Origin: Streptomyces sp. AV19
Lineage (GTDB): Bacteria; Actinomycetota; Actinomycetes; Streptomycetales; Streptomycetaceae
DNA: 64,000 bases
Direction of reading: 5' to 3'
Assembly (NCBI RefSeq): GCF_015999245.1
Contig: NZ_JAEAMR010000016.1
Coordinates: 1 to 64,000, forward strand
The notes under the pieces were generated by a model. It ran no database searches and was not told where the DNA came from. It was given only the letters and a program-made list of their open reading frames with translations. The translations under genes and the position numbers were made by a program. Below, piece after piece: positions 27,985-35,795 of the stretch. Numbering within the stretch: the stretch's first letter is position 1; each line of letters starts with the position of its first letter.

Positions 27985-29550
27985 TCACGACCCCTCGCGC
28001 CGGGCCACGCGCTTCTCGAACTCCCGGAAGGCGCCCTCCTGTCGCCACTCGACCGCCGCCTTCGGGCTCGCGGCCAGGACGGCCGCGCACGGAGCCTCCG
28101 GCCGGGGGGCGCCCGGGCGGTCGCGGGCGCACTCGGGGACGGCGGTGAAGTCGTCGCGGCCGCGCCACAGGCTGCGGCCGGGCAGGAAGCCGTACTCCAG
28201 GGAGGTGCGCGCCAGGTTCTTCAGGGCCCGGTAGCCGAGGCGGTGGGAGGTGGCCGCCCGCTGGTACTCGGCGGTGATGTCCGAGCGTTCGACGCCGCCG
28301 TCGTCGGTGGCCAGGGCGACGGGGACCCGGTGGCGGCGGTAGAGGCCGAAGGGGTGGCGGCGGCCGGAGACGCCCAGGATCTGGGAGTTGCTCGTCAGGG
28401 GCGTCTCGACCAGGACGTGCCGCGCGGCCATCGTGGCCAGCAGCCCGGAGCGGTCGTCCTCCCACAGCACGTCCACGCCGTGGCCGATCCGTTCGGCGTG
28501 CCCGGTGTGCACGGCCTGCCGGATGTGCGAGCGCAGGAACTCGGGCCCGACCAGGCCCGGCACCAACTCCCCCGCGTGCAGGGTGATGTGGACCTCCGGG
28601 TACCAGCCGTGCAGCCGGTCCAGCATGCGCATGTGCAATCCGTAGTCCCTCAGGGCCACCGCGCCGTCCTCCGGGGTCACCAGGTTCACCGCGACGAACC
28701 TCGGGTCCCGGCGGGCGAGTTCGAAGCCGAGCAGCAGCTCGGTGAAGACCTGCTCCGGGGCGGCGGCGCGGTCCACCTGGGTGATGAGGCGGACCGGCAG
28801 CCCGCAGCCCGCGTGCGGCCGGGGCGTGTCGCAGCGGGAGGCGGCGCGGAACTCCGCCGCCGCCCGGTCCGTCGCGGCACGGGCCCGCTCGACGAGCCCG
28901 TCCAGCCCGCCGCCGGCCAGCAGCCTGCGCCGCAGCCGGTCCAGGTCCCGGTCGTACCCGGTCCGGCCGGCGAGCGCGGCCACCCCCTCCGCGGGGTGGC
29001 TGACCATCGTCTCCAGGTAGAACTGGTGCTGTTCGGCGGCCCGGTCGGCGATCTCGCTCAGCAGCCGGCCCATGTGGCCGGTCTCCACTTCCTCGAACTT
29101 CTCGAAGGTGGCGAAGAAGTGGTCGTGCCCGGTCTCCCGGCCCGGCACGAAGTCCTGCATGGACCAGGCCCGTACGAGCCTGCGGTGGAACGCCGCGTCG
29201 TGCCGGGCGTCCGCGGCCGGTCTGCCGCCGCCCGCGCGGCAGGGCGGCACGACCGCCCGCAGCGAGCCCTCCTCGACGCAGAGGCCGTCCCGGGCCGCCA
29301 GCTCCAGCATCAGCTCCGTGGGGGCCGCGCCGCCCAGGTGGTTGTGCAGGTCGGCGCCCTTGGGCAGGGCCCGGAGGAACGCCCGCAGCGCCCGCGGGCG
29401 GCCGCGCACCTCCTCCATGTACGCGGCCGTGGCCGCCTCCGCCGCGTTCTCGCCCCGCCGGGCCCGCTCCGGTGCCCCCCAGGCGGGCAGGACGGCCGCG
29501 CAGAGGACCGCAGCCAGAGCACTGCGCAGCAGCACACGTCGATGGTTCAC
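27985..29550 (-). CDS. Secreted adenosine deaminase-family protein
   Basis: Probable extracellular nucleoside deaminase, 521 residues. The N-terminus is a signal peptide (MNHRRVLLRSALAAVLCAAV, cleaved near AWGA). The TIM-barrel metal site is complete: LPKGADLHNHLGG (HxH zinc ligands, about 62-75), VHITLHAGEL (His), RIGHGVDV (catalytic His) and VPVALATDDGGV (Asp ligand). TPLTSNSQIL is the usual TSN loop. The length is above the 340-350 of cytosolic Add because of a 60-residue N-terminal extension and an insertion at about 115-230, as in secreted ADGF/ADA2-like enzymes. GTG start with AGGAGG upstream. Confidence 0.88.
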   Translation of the reverse strand: MNHRRVLLRSALAAVLCAAVLPAWGAPERARRGENAAEAATAAYMEEVRGRPRALRAFLRALPKGADLHNHLGGAAPTELMLELAARDGLCVEEGSLRAVVPPCRAGGGRPAADARHDAAFHRRLVRAWSMQDFVPGRETGHDHFFATFEKFEEVETGHMGRLLSEIADRAAEQHQFYLETMVSHPAEGVAALAGRTGYDRDLDRLRRRLLAGGGLDGLVERARAATDRAAAEFRAASRCDTPRPHAGCGLPVRLITQVDRAAAPEQVFTELLLGFELARRDPRFVAVNLVTPEDGAVALRDYGLHMRMLDRLHGWYPEVHITLHAGELVPGLVGPEFLRSHIRQAVHTGHAERIGHGVDVLWEDDRSGLLATMAARHVLVETPLTSNSQILGVSGRRHPFGLYRRHRVPVALATDDGGVERSDITAEYQRAATSHRLGYRALKNLARTSLEYGFLPGRSLWRGRDDFTAVPECARDRPGAPRPEAPCAAVLAASPKAAVEWRQEGAFREFEKRVARREGS

Positions 29551-29726
29551 CGGACCTCCTGGCGGTGGCCGTTGCCTGCGATGACGACACTGGTCTACCG
29601 TCTGGCCGACCCGTTCACCATGGCAACGCCCCAGGGCCCGCACAACGGGCCCGTCACCCCTGTCCAGTTGACGCCGGCCCCGGGGGCCGTACCGCCAAGC
29701 GGGCGGATTCCCGGGGGAGTCGGGCC

Positions 29727-32192
29727 TCACACGGGCGGGGGCGGAGCGGCGGGCCGCCGGGGCAGGTGCATGTCCAGCAGGCAGACGTCGTCGCGCTGTT
29801 CCTTGGGCAGCAGCCGGGCCAGCAGGGCGTCGAGGGAGCCGGGGCCCGGTCCCCCGAGCTCGCTCCGGGCCGCCCCGGCGAGGCGGGCGAGGCCCTCGTC
29901 GAGGAGCTCCCTGGGGCGTTCGACCAGTCCGTCGGTGTAGAGGAGCAGGTGGTCGCCGGGCTCGAGGCGGCACTCGGCCCGGCCGTAGGAGGGCTCCGCG
30001 ACCGCGCCGAGCAGCACGCCCCCGGGCGGCGTCAGGAACTCCGCCGTGCCCCGGCGCACCAGCAGCGGCGGCAGGTGTCCGGCCTGCGCCCAGGCCAGGC
30101 GGCGGGCGGTGGGGTCGTAGCGGCCGAGCACCATGGTGGCGGTGGTGTGGTTCCCCTCCGGGGCGTGCAGGAGCAGGGCGTTCAGCCGGCGCAGCGCGTC
30201 GGTGAGCTCCGACCCGGTGAAGACCATCCCCTTGGCCGTGAAGCGCAGTTGCGCCATGGCCGCGACGGCGCCGATGCCGTGCCCGGCGACGTCGCCGATC
30301 GCGAAGAGCACGCTGCCGTCGGGCAGTTCCAGGGCGCTGTACCAGTCTCCGCCGACGTTGAGGTCGTCGTGCGAGGGCAGGTAGGCGACGTCCACGCGCA
30401 GGTCCGCGAGGTTCAGCGACTGGCCGGGCAGCGGCAGCAGCGCCTGCTGGAGGCGCGCGGCGACGGTCCGTTCGGCCTGCAGCACGGTGCGCTGGGCCAG
30501 GACGGCCTGCTGGGTCTCCATCAGGGCCAGCTCGGCGAGCCGCTGGGCGGTGATGTCCTGGACGAAGCCGTGCACCTCGACGGGCTCGTCCTGGGCGTCC
30601 AGCACCGCCTCGGCGACGACCCTCAGGTGCCGGACGCCCGACCGCGTGGTGATCCGGAACGGGTGGTCCACGGGGGTGCCGGCGCCGAGCAGTCCGCGGA
30701 TCGCCCGTCCGAAGGCCGGGAGGTCCTCGGGCAGCAGGTGGCGCGGGAGCTCCTCCAGGGTCATCGGGCCCCGGGCCGGATCGCGGTCCAGGATGGCGTA
30801 GACCTGCTGCGACCAGGTGATGGTGTCCGTGACGAGGTTCCAGTCCGCCCAGCCGAGGTTGCCCAGCCGCTGGACGTCGCCGAGCAGTTCGCGCTGCCTC
30901 CTCGCGCCGTCGTGGCAGGTCCAGGTGACGACGAGCGCGTCGCCCAGTCTCGTGGCGCGCACCGAGAAGGTGGAGATCCTCCGGACGCCGGGGGCGACCT
31001 CCTCGTAGGGGCAGGGGGCGCACGCGTACGGCCGTCCGGTCCGCAGCGTGTCCAGGTAGCCCTGCCACGCCGGTGTGCCGGCCAGGGTGGGGTAGCACTC
31101 GAGGACGCGCAGCCCCACCAGTTGGTGGCCGCGCCGGCCGGCCACGTCGACGGACCGCGGGGCGGCGGCGTCGATGCGGAAGTCCTCCACCTCGCCGGTC
31201 GCGGACCGCATCGGCGTGAGCAGCACGGCCGCCCCCGGGAGGGCGTCGAGGACCGGCTGGACGAGCCGTGCGGTGCGGTCGGCGGACTGGCGCGGGGGCG
31301 CGCCGCAGGCCCGGAGGCTTCCGGCGCACAGCCCGGCCGCCTCCTCCAGCAGCCCGCGGACGTCGGGGCCGAAGGGCGCGTCCACCGTGCGCAGCACGCC
31401 CAGGGCCGCGGTGGTGGTGCCGTCGGTGACCACGGGGAGCCAGGCGCGGGTGGGCCATCGATGCGGGGCGTCGGCCGGCAGATGGTGCCGTCCCCCGTCC
31501 TGTTCGAGGTCCTCCAGCCAGATCGCTTCACCTGAACGGATGACGTCGAGGGCGGCGATGCCGGCGACGGGCGGGACGTGGCGCCACTGGGCGGCGAGGG
31601 TGGCCCCGACGCCGGCGTGCCCGCCCAGCTCCAGCGTGCCGTCGGCGTTGCGCACGAAGAGCATCACGGCGTCGGCCTCGGCCGGGGGCCCCGCCAGGTG
31701 GTCCAGCAGCCGGCCGGCCAGCTCCTGCGCGTCGGTGACGCCGGCCAGCCCCTCGCCCAGTTCGCGCAGGACCGCGGCGCCCGTCGTCTCCGGGCCCCTG
31801 GGCCCCGGCACCGTCCGCCGGACGTACCGGGCCGAGTCGAAGACGGACCCGTGGCCGCGTGCCGGGTCCTCTTCCGGGACGTCCCCGGCCGCCTCGGTGA
31901 CGGCGTGGTCGCGGCCCATGCCGCCGAGGGCCCGCCAGCACTCCTCCATCAGCGTGCGGCCGCCGGACGACGCGCGCCGGGTCAGCTCCTGGTACGCCGC
32001 CGGCGCCGAGCAGCCCGACCGGGCCATCAGCACGCCCTTGGCGCGCTCCAACACGGCGGCGGTGGAGGCAAGATGCTCCAGCCGCTCGTTCTCCGCCCGT
32101 AACTTGGCCACGACCTTGGCCAGTTGGACCACATCGGGCGCAACACCGGACTCGTCGTCCCGCACAGACTCGCTCGCCACGTTCCCGAGCAT
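29727..32192 (-). CDS. ANTAR-GAF-PAS-PP2C (SpoIIE-type) phosphatase
   Basis: An 821-residue signalling protein with an unusual domain order. Residues about 20-100 read as an ANTAR RNA-binding domain (LEHLASTAAVLERAKGVLMARSGCSAPAAYQELTRRASS), followed by a GAF domain (about 150-320), two PAS-like segments (about 335-590; GNLGWADWNLVTDTITWSQQVYAI is the classic PAS_3 start) and a PP2C/SpoIIE phosphatase (about 610-815; NVGGDWYSALELPDG, IGDVAGHGIGAVAAMAQL, YTDGLVERP). Phosphatases of this class control anti-anti-sigma factors. ATG 32192 chosen as the first Met before the ANTAR helix. No sigma or RsbV gene is adjacent. Confidence 0.88.
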   Translation of the reverse strand: MLGNVASESVRDDESGVAPDVVQLAKVVAKLRAENERLEHLASTAAVLERAKGVLMARSGCSAPAAYQELTRRASSGGRTLMEECWRALGGMGRDHAVTEAAGDVPEEDPARGHGSVFDSARYVRRTVPGPRGPETTGAAVLRELGEGLAGVTDAQELAGRLLDHLAGPPAEADAVMLFVRNADGTLELGGHAGVGATLAAQWRHVPPVAGIAALDVIRSGEAIWLEDLEQDGGRHHLPADAPHRWPTRAWLPVVTDGTTTAALGVLRTVDAPFGPDVRGLLEEAAGLCAGSLRACGAPPRQSADRTARLVQPVLDALPGAAVLLTPMRSATGEVEDFRIDAAAPRSVDVAGRRGHQLVGLRVLECYPTLAGTPAWQGYLDTLRTGRPYACAPCPYEEVAPGVRRISTFSVRATRLGDALVVTWTCHDGARRQRELLGDVQRLGNLGWADWNLVTDTITWSQQVYAILDRDPARGPMTLEELPRHLLPEDLPAFGRAIRGLLGAGTPVDHPFRITTRSGVRHLRVVAEAVLDAQDEPVEVHGFVQDITAQRLAELALMETQQAVLAQRTVLQAERTVAARLQQALLPLPGQSLNLADLRVDVAYLPSHDDLNVGGDWYSALELPDGSVLFAIGDVAGHGIGAVAAMAQLRFTAKGMVFTGSELTDALRRLNALLLHAPEGNHTTATMVLGRYDPTARRLAWAQAGHLPPLLVRRGTAEFLTPPGGVLLGAVAEPSYGRAECRLEPGDHLLLYTDGLVERPRELLDEGLARLAGAARSELGGPGPGSLDALLARLLPKEQRDDVCLLDMHLPRRPAAPPPPV

Positions 32193-32257
32193 GGCACAAC
32201 CGGACCGCGGCTCGCCCTGTGGTCCCCGTGGAGTTGGGCGTCCGGCCGTCGGCGCGG

Positions 32258-32434
32258 TCACGGTCCCGCGCGGCCGTGCCGCCGGCGCACGGCCTCCAGC
32301 CACCGGGCCCGGAGCACCTCGTACTGGCGGCGCTCCGCGGGGGTCAGCGGATGGCCGTCGCGGTCGGTGAGGAACGCCCGGATGGCGTCGTTGATCTCCT
32401 CGGGGCGCGATCGGTCCGAGGCTGTGGGAGACAT
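32258..32434 (-). CDS. Small hypothetical protein, 58 residues
   Basis: Short gene between the phosphatase and the divergent DUF1876 gene. The product begins MSPTASDRSRPEEINDAIRA and continues with LTPAERRQYEVLRARWLEAVRRR, a predicted pair of charged helices with a basic end. ATG at 32432-32434; it ends 65 bp before the phosphatase start on the same strand. I do not recognise it, but codon use and third-position GC look coding. Confidence 0.6.
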   Translation of the reverse strand: MSPTASDRSRPEEINDAIRAFLTDRDGHPLTPAERRQYEVLRARWLEAVRRRHGRAGP

Positions 32435-32639
32435 GGGGCCAGACTAGGCAGGGCGCCGGTCCGCAGCAGCGGTTCCGGGGATTCGCCAGGCCCGTCGCGC
32501 CACGGTGCGCAACCGTTCATCACCCTCCGTGCGGACGGCGGTCCCGGACGTTCGGGATCTGTTCGACGGCGACACAATGGAGTCGGGCTCGGGGAAGACA
32601 GGCTCGGGGAAGACACTCGACGCGACCGAGGAGCCAGCC

Positions 32640-32927
32640 ATGGAGCACACGACGGAGTGGCGGATCCAGGTGAACCTCACCGAGGACGGCGAGACCACCA
32701 AGGCCCGGGCGGTCCTGGACACCGGCGCCACGTCCCTCACCGGCCAGGGCGTCGCCCACCGCTCCCCCGACGACACGGACGTCCGGCTGATCGGCGACGA
32801 GTTCGCGGCGGGCCGCGCACTGCGGGAGCTGGGCGACAAGCTGATCGGCACGGCGCAGCGGGACGTGGCGGCGCGGGGGTCCGGGCCGGAGGGGCGGAGG
32901 TCGCCGATGTACGGATGGGAACTTTAG
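32640..32927 (+). CDS. DUF1876 domain protein
   Basis: A 95-residue single-domain protein. MEHTTEWRIQVNLTEDGETTKARAVLDTG and LTGQGVAHRSPDDTDVRLIGDEFAAGRALRELGDKLI match the DUF1876 pattern, a small dsRBD-like alpha/beta fold common in actinobacteria. The role is unknown; some members are linked to stress or dormancy regulons. ATG at 32640 is preceded by GAGGAG. Confidence 0.85.
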   Translation: MEHTTEWRIQVNLTEDGETTKARAVLDTGATSLTGQGVAHRSPDDTDVRLIGDEFAAGRALRELGDKLIGTAQRDVAARGSGPEGRRSPMYGWEL

Positions 32928-32976
32928 GGAGCCGGGCCCTGAGCGGGTCGGGCGAATTCCGCTGCGCGGTTCGGCA

Positions 32977-32993
32977 GCGCCCCGAGGGGGCGC
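32977..32993. terminator. Stem-loop between convergent genes
   Basis: GCGCCCC and GGGGCGC form a perfect 7-bp stem with a GAG loop, 50 bp after the DUF1876 stop and 98 bp before the end of the exporter permease gene on the other strand. It probably ends transcription from both sides. Confidence 0.6.
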
Positions 32994-33090
32994 GGGGCCC
33001 TTTCGCCGTGCGGCTCCGCCGGTGGGCGCGACCGGCCACGACGGCGCCGCAGCCGGCCGACGACCCGCCGCGGCACTTCCGGCGGAGCGC

Positions 33091-33909
33091 TCAGCCCGGC
33101 CGTGCGAAGCGGCGCGCGGCCACCGCGAGCGCCGCCACGGCGATCGCGGCGGTGATGCCGAGCTCCGCCGCGACGGGCGGCTGCCAGCCGGGGGACGGGA
33201 ACGCGGCCCCGGGCGCGTGCGCGGCCACCGCCCGGCGCAGCGGATCGACCGCGTACGTCAGCGGGTTGGCCAGGCAGAGCACCGTGAGCCAGCGCGGCAG
33301 GCCGGAGAGCGGGAACATCGCCCCGGAGAGGAACAGCATCGGCATCATGGCGAAGCCCAGCACCGCCTGGAAGGTCTGCATGCGGGTGATGCAGACGGCG
33401 GCGACGGCTCCGAGGGCGGTCAGGGCCAGGGCGGCCAGGGCGAGTTCGCCGGTCAGCGTGGCGAACAGGGCAGGGTCGTAGGGGACGTGCGCGGTCCCTG
33501 CCAGGGCGAGGACGAGCACGCCCTGACAGGTCGCCACGGTCGCGCCTCCCGCGCACTTGCCCAGCAGCAGGGCGTCGCGCCGGACGGGGGCGACGAGCAT
33601 CTCGCGCAGGAAGCCGGCCTCGCGGTCCCACACGATGGACGCGCCCGCGCCGATCGCGGGCATCTGCACGGTCATGACGAGGACGCCCGGGAAGAGGTAC
33701 GTGCGGTAGTCGCCGGCGCCCGCGGAGGCGGGGACGAGGGCCGACAGGCCCGTGCCGAGGACGAGCAGCAGGAGGACGGGCTGCGCCAGCGTGATGGCCA
33801 GCCGGCCGCGGTTGCGCAGGAAGTGCATCATCTCCCGCTGCCAGACCACCCGGACGGCGCGCATCTCGTGCCGTACGCCCCCGGGGACCGCCCGCACGGC
33901 GGTCGTCAT
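33091..33909 (-). CDS. ABC-2 type exporter permease of the lasso cluster
   Basis: A 272-residue membrane protein with about six helices: LAQPVLLLLVLGTGLSAL, YLFPGVLVMTVQMPAIGAGASIVWDREAGFLREMLVAP (the ABC-2 signature) and VLGFAMMPMLFLSGAMFPLSGLPRWL. It is the membrane half of a DrrAB-type exporter; its start overlaps the ATPase stop (ATGA). Last gene of the minus-strand lasso operon, so it probably pumps out one or both mature lasso peptides and gives self-protection. Many lasso clusters instead have a single fused ABC protein. Confidence 0.88.
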   Translation of the reverse strand: MTTAVRAVPGGVRHEMRAVRVVWQREMMHFLRNRGRLAITLAQPVLLLLVLGTGLSALVPASAGAGDYRTYLFPGVLVMTVQMPAIGAGASIVWDREAGFLREMLVAPVRRDALLLGKCAGGATVATCQGVLVLALAGTAHVPYDPALFATLTGELALAALALTALGAVAAVCITRMQTFQAVLGFAMMPMLFLSGAMFPLSGLPRWLTVLCLANPLTYAVDPLRRAVAAHAPGAAFPSPGWQPPVAAELGITAAIAVAALAVAARRFARPG

Positions 33910-34949
33910 CGCGTGTCCTCCGCACTGTGGAGGGTGCGGCCGGTGCAGCGGAGGAACACGTCGTCCAGGCTGGGCCGGGTGACGGCCACCGACAGCACCG
34001 GCACCCCGAGCCCCTCGCACAGGCGGGGCACGAACGACGCCCCGTCCGGGACGTGGACCAGCAGCCCTTCGCGGTCCGCGTGCACCCGCAGGCCGAAGCG
34101 TTCGCGCAGGGCGCGCAGCGCGGCGGTGTCGTCGGCGGTGCGGACGGCGACGCGGTCGGCGCCGACGACGGCCTTGAGGGCGGCGGGAGTTCCCTCGGCG
34201 ACGATGCGGCCCCCGTCGATGACGGCGATGCGGTCGCAGTGTTCGGCCTCCTCCAGGTAGTGGGTGGTCAGGAAGAGGGTCACCGACTGCCGGGTGCGGA
34301 CGCGGTGGAGGTGTTCCCACACCTGGGCGCGGCTGTGCGGGTCGAGGCCGAGGGTGGGCTCGTCCAGGAAGAGCACCTGCGGCGCGTGCAGCAGTCCGCG
34401 CGCGATCTCCAGCCGGCGTTTCATGCCGCCGGAGAAGGTCCGGACGGCACTGTCGCGGCGGTCGTGGAGGCCGACGAGGGCGAGCATCTCGGTGACGCGG
34501 CGGCGCGCGGCGCGGCGGGGCAGGCCGTAGAGGTCGGCGTGGAAGCGGAGGTTCTCGGCGGCGGTCAGGTCGCCGTCGACGGTGAGGTCCTGGAAGACCA
34601 GCCCGATGCGGCGGCGTACGGCGGCGGGGTCGGTGGTCACGTCGGCGCCGGCGACGCTCGCCCGGCCCGCGGTGGGCCGGGCGAGCGTGCAGAGCATCGC
34701 GATCGTGGTGGACTTGCCGGCGCCGTTGGGCCCGAGGAACCCGAAGGTCTCCCCGGCACGCACGGTCAGGTCCACGCCGCGGACGGCTTCGACGCCGGGG
34801 TAGGTCTTGCGCAGGTCCCGGGCGAGGATGGTGGCGGCCGCGACTGCCGGATCGTCCTGCGCGGCACATGGGGCGGTGAGGCCGGCAGCGGTGGTCCGCC
34901 CGACAGGAAGACCGGCCGCGTTCGCCGAGTACCGGGCCTCACCGCTCAT
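33906..34949 (-). CDS. ABC exporter ATPase of the lasso cluster
   Basis: A 347-residue DrrA-type ATPase. Walker A GPNGAGKST, Q-loop LVFQDLTVDGDLTAAENL, signature TFSGGMKRRLEIARGLLHAP and Walker B VLFLDEPTLGLDPHSR are intact, and the C-terminal domain (VAVRTADDTAALRALRERFG, SLDDVFLRCTGR) is typical of drug-exporter ATPases. It starts 3 bp after the second precursor stop and overlaps the permease start, so it is firmly part of the operon. About 35 extra N-terminal residues before ILARDLRKTYPGVEAV suggest a downstream start is possible. Confidence 0.9.
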   Translation of the reverse strand: MSGEARYSANAAGLPVGRTTAAGLTAPCAAQDDPAVAAATILARDLRKTYPGVEAVRGVDLTVRAGETFGFLGPNGAGKSTTIAMLCTLARPTAGRASVAGADVTTDPAAVRRRIGLVFQDLTVDGDLTAAENLRFHADLYGLPRRAARRRVTEMLALVGLHDRRDSAVRTFSGGMKRRLEIARGLLHAPQVLFLDEPTLGLDPHSRAQVWEHLHRVRTRQSVTLFLTTHYLEEAEHCDRIAVIDGGRIVAEGTPAALKAVVGADRVAVRTADDTAALRALRERFGLRVHADREGLLVHVPDGASFVPRLCEGLGVPVLSVAVTRPSLDDVFLRCTGRTLHSAEDTR

Positions 34950-34952
34950 AGG

Positions 34953-35090
34953 TCAGCCACCTACCGCCAGGTAATAGGGGTAGGCGCCCATGTAGTCGAA
35001 GTAACTGCCGGGACTCATGCCGCAGGTCAGTACGGTGAATTCACCGACCTCGGCGATCGCGGGCGGCTCATACGTCTCGTGCTGTTCCAT
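34953..35090 (-). CDS. Lasso peptide precursor, second copy (core with D9)
   Basis: A 45-residue precursor. The leader MEQHETYEPPAIAEVGEFTV (then LTC) contains the RRE-recognised YxxPx(L/I)xxxGxFxxxT motif: Y7, P10, I12, G16, F18 and T22, with Thr at the second-last leader position as in other lasso precursors. Cleavage after C23 gives a 22-residue core starting G1-M-S-P-G-S-Y-F-D9 and continuing YMGAYPYYLAVGG. The only acidic core residue is D9, so a Gly1-Asp9 9-residue macrolactam is predicted, with a Tyr-rich tail and no cysteine in the core. It sits between the B2 protease and the exporter, 13 bp after B2, with its own AAGGAG site. Confidence 0.88.
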   Translation of the reverse strand: MEQHETYEPPAIAEVGEFTVLTCGMSPGSYFDYMGAYPYYLAVGG

Positions 35091-35103
35091 GGTTTTACTC
35101 TCC

Positions 35104-35535
35104 TTACCTCCGCCCCACGCCCCGTGACGCGGGGACACTCATCAACAGCCGGTAGTAGCCGTCCGAATGCGGCTCGCCGACCGGGCGGCCCTCGGCCTGC
35201 ACCCAGGCGTGGGCGCGGAAGGGTTCGGTGCGGACGCCGGTGCACCACTCCGGCCAGACCCCGCGCACGCGGCACAACAGGGCGGTGGCGATGGACCGTT
35301 GCAGGCAGCCCTCCCCCGCGCACCGGGCGCTCACGGAGACCACCGCGCGGCGGGCGGCCAGGGCCTGCTCCGCCGTGGCGGGCCGGGCCCCGTGCCGGAC
35401 GGCCGACAGCACCCGGCGGATGCGGCGCGGCGCGAGTCCGGCCAGCGGGCGCGCGGCGGCGACCGCGAGCAGGGCCGGCAGCCGGTCGCGCGGCCGGAGG
35501 GCGTCCCGGGCGGCGGGGACCATCGGTGTGCTCAT
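35104..35535 (-). CDS. Lasso leader peptidase (B2, transglutaminase-like)
   Basis: Cysteine protease that removes the lasso leader. The 143-residue protein has catalytic Cys77 in GEGCLQRSIATALL and His109 in FRAHAWVQAEG, the conserved lasso B2 motifs; the acidic third member is presumably in the EG...EP stretch that follows. The N-terminal helical part (RLPALLAVAAARPLAGLAPRRIRRVL) is also normal for B2. Start overlaps the B1 stop (ATGA). It has no fused RRE, in keeping with the separate B1 gene. Confidence 0.92.
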   Translation of the reverse strand: MSTPMVPAARDALRPRDRLPALLAVAAARPLAGLAPRRIRRVLSAVRHGARPATAEQALAARRAVVSVSARCAGEGCLQRSIATALLCRVRGVWPEWCTGVRTEPFRAHAWVQAEGRPVGEPHSDGYYRLLMSVPASRGVGRR

Positions 35536-35795
35536 GCGGTCACCACCAGGCGGGCCTCGGTCAGTGAGCGGATGAAGAACGCCACGTCGGCGGCGGTGCG
35601 TTCGGCGGTGAGGGAGGGGTAGTGCTCCCCCAGCCGCCGGGCCGTCTGCTGGGGCGTGGCGCCGTCCAGCAGGGCGTGGAGGATGAGGGCGCCGGAGCTG
35701 TTCAGCTGCCAGTAGCGGCCGGTGGACTCGTCGAGCAGCACCATGCCGTGGTCGGTGTCGGTCACCGAGACGTCGGGGCGCAGGGCGAAGGTCAT
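35532..35795 (-). CDS. Lasso RRE protein (B1, PqqD-like)
   Basis: An 87-residue RiPP recognition element that binds the leader and presents it to B2. MTFALRPDVSVTDTDHGMVLLDESTGRYWQLNSSGALIL is the PqqD-like wing (strands plus WQLN-ALILHALLDG helix) and the C-terminal half is three helices. It recognises the shared YxxPxLxxxGxF leader motif, so a single B1 can serve both precursors. Overlaps C and B2 by 4 bp each, indicating translational coupling. Confidence 0.92.
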   Translation of the reverse strand: MTFALRPDVSVTDTDHGMVLLDESTGRYWQLNSSGALILHALLDGATPQQTARRLGEHYPSLTAERTAADVAFFIRSLTEARLVVTA

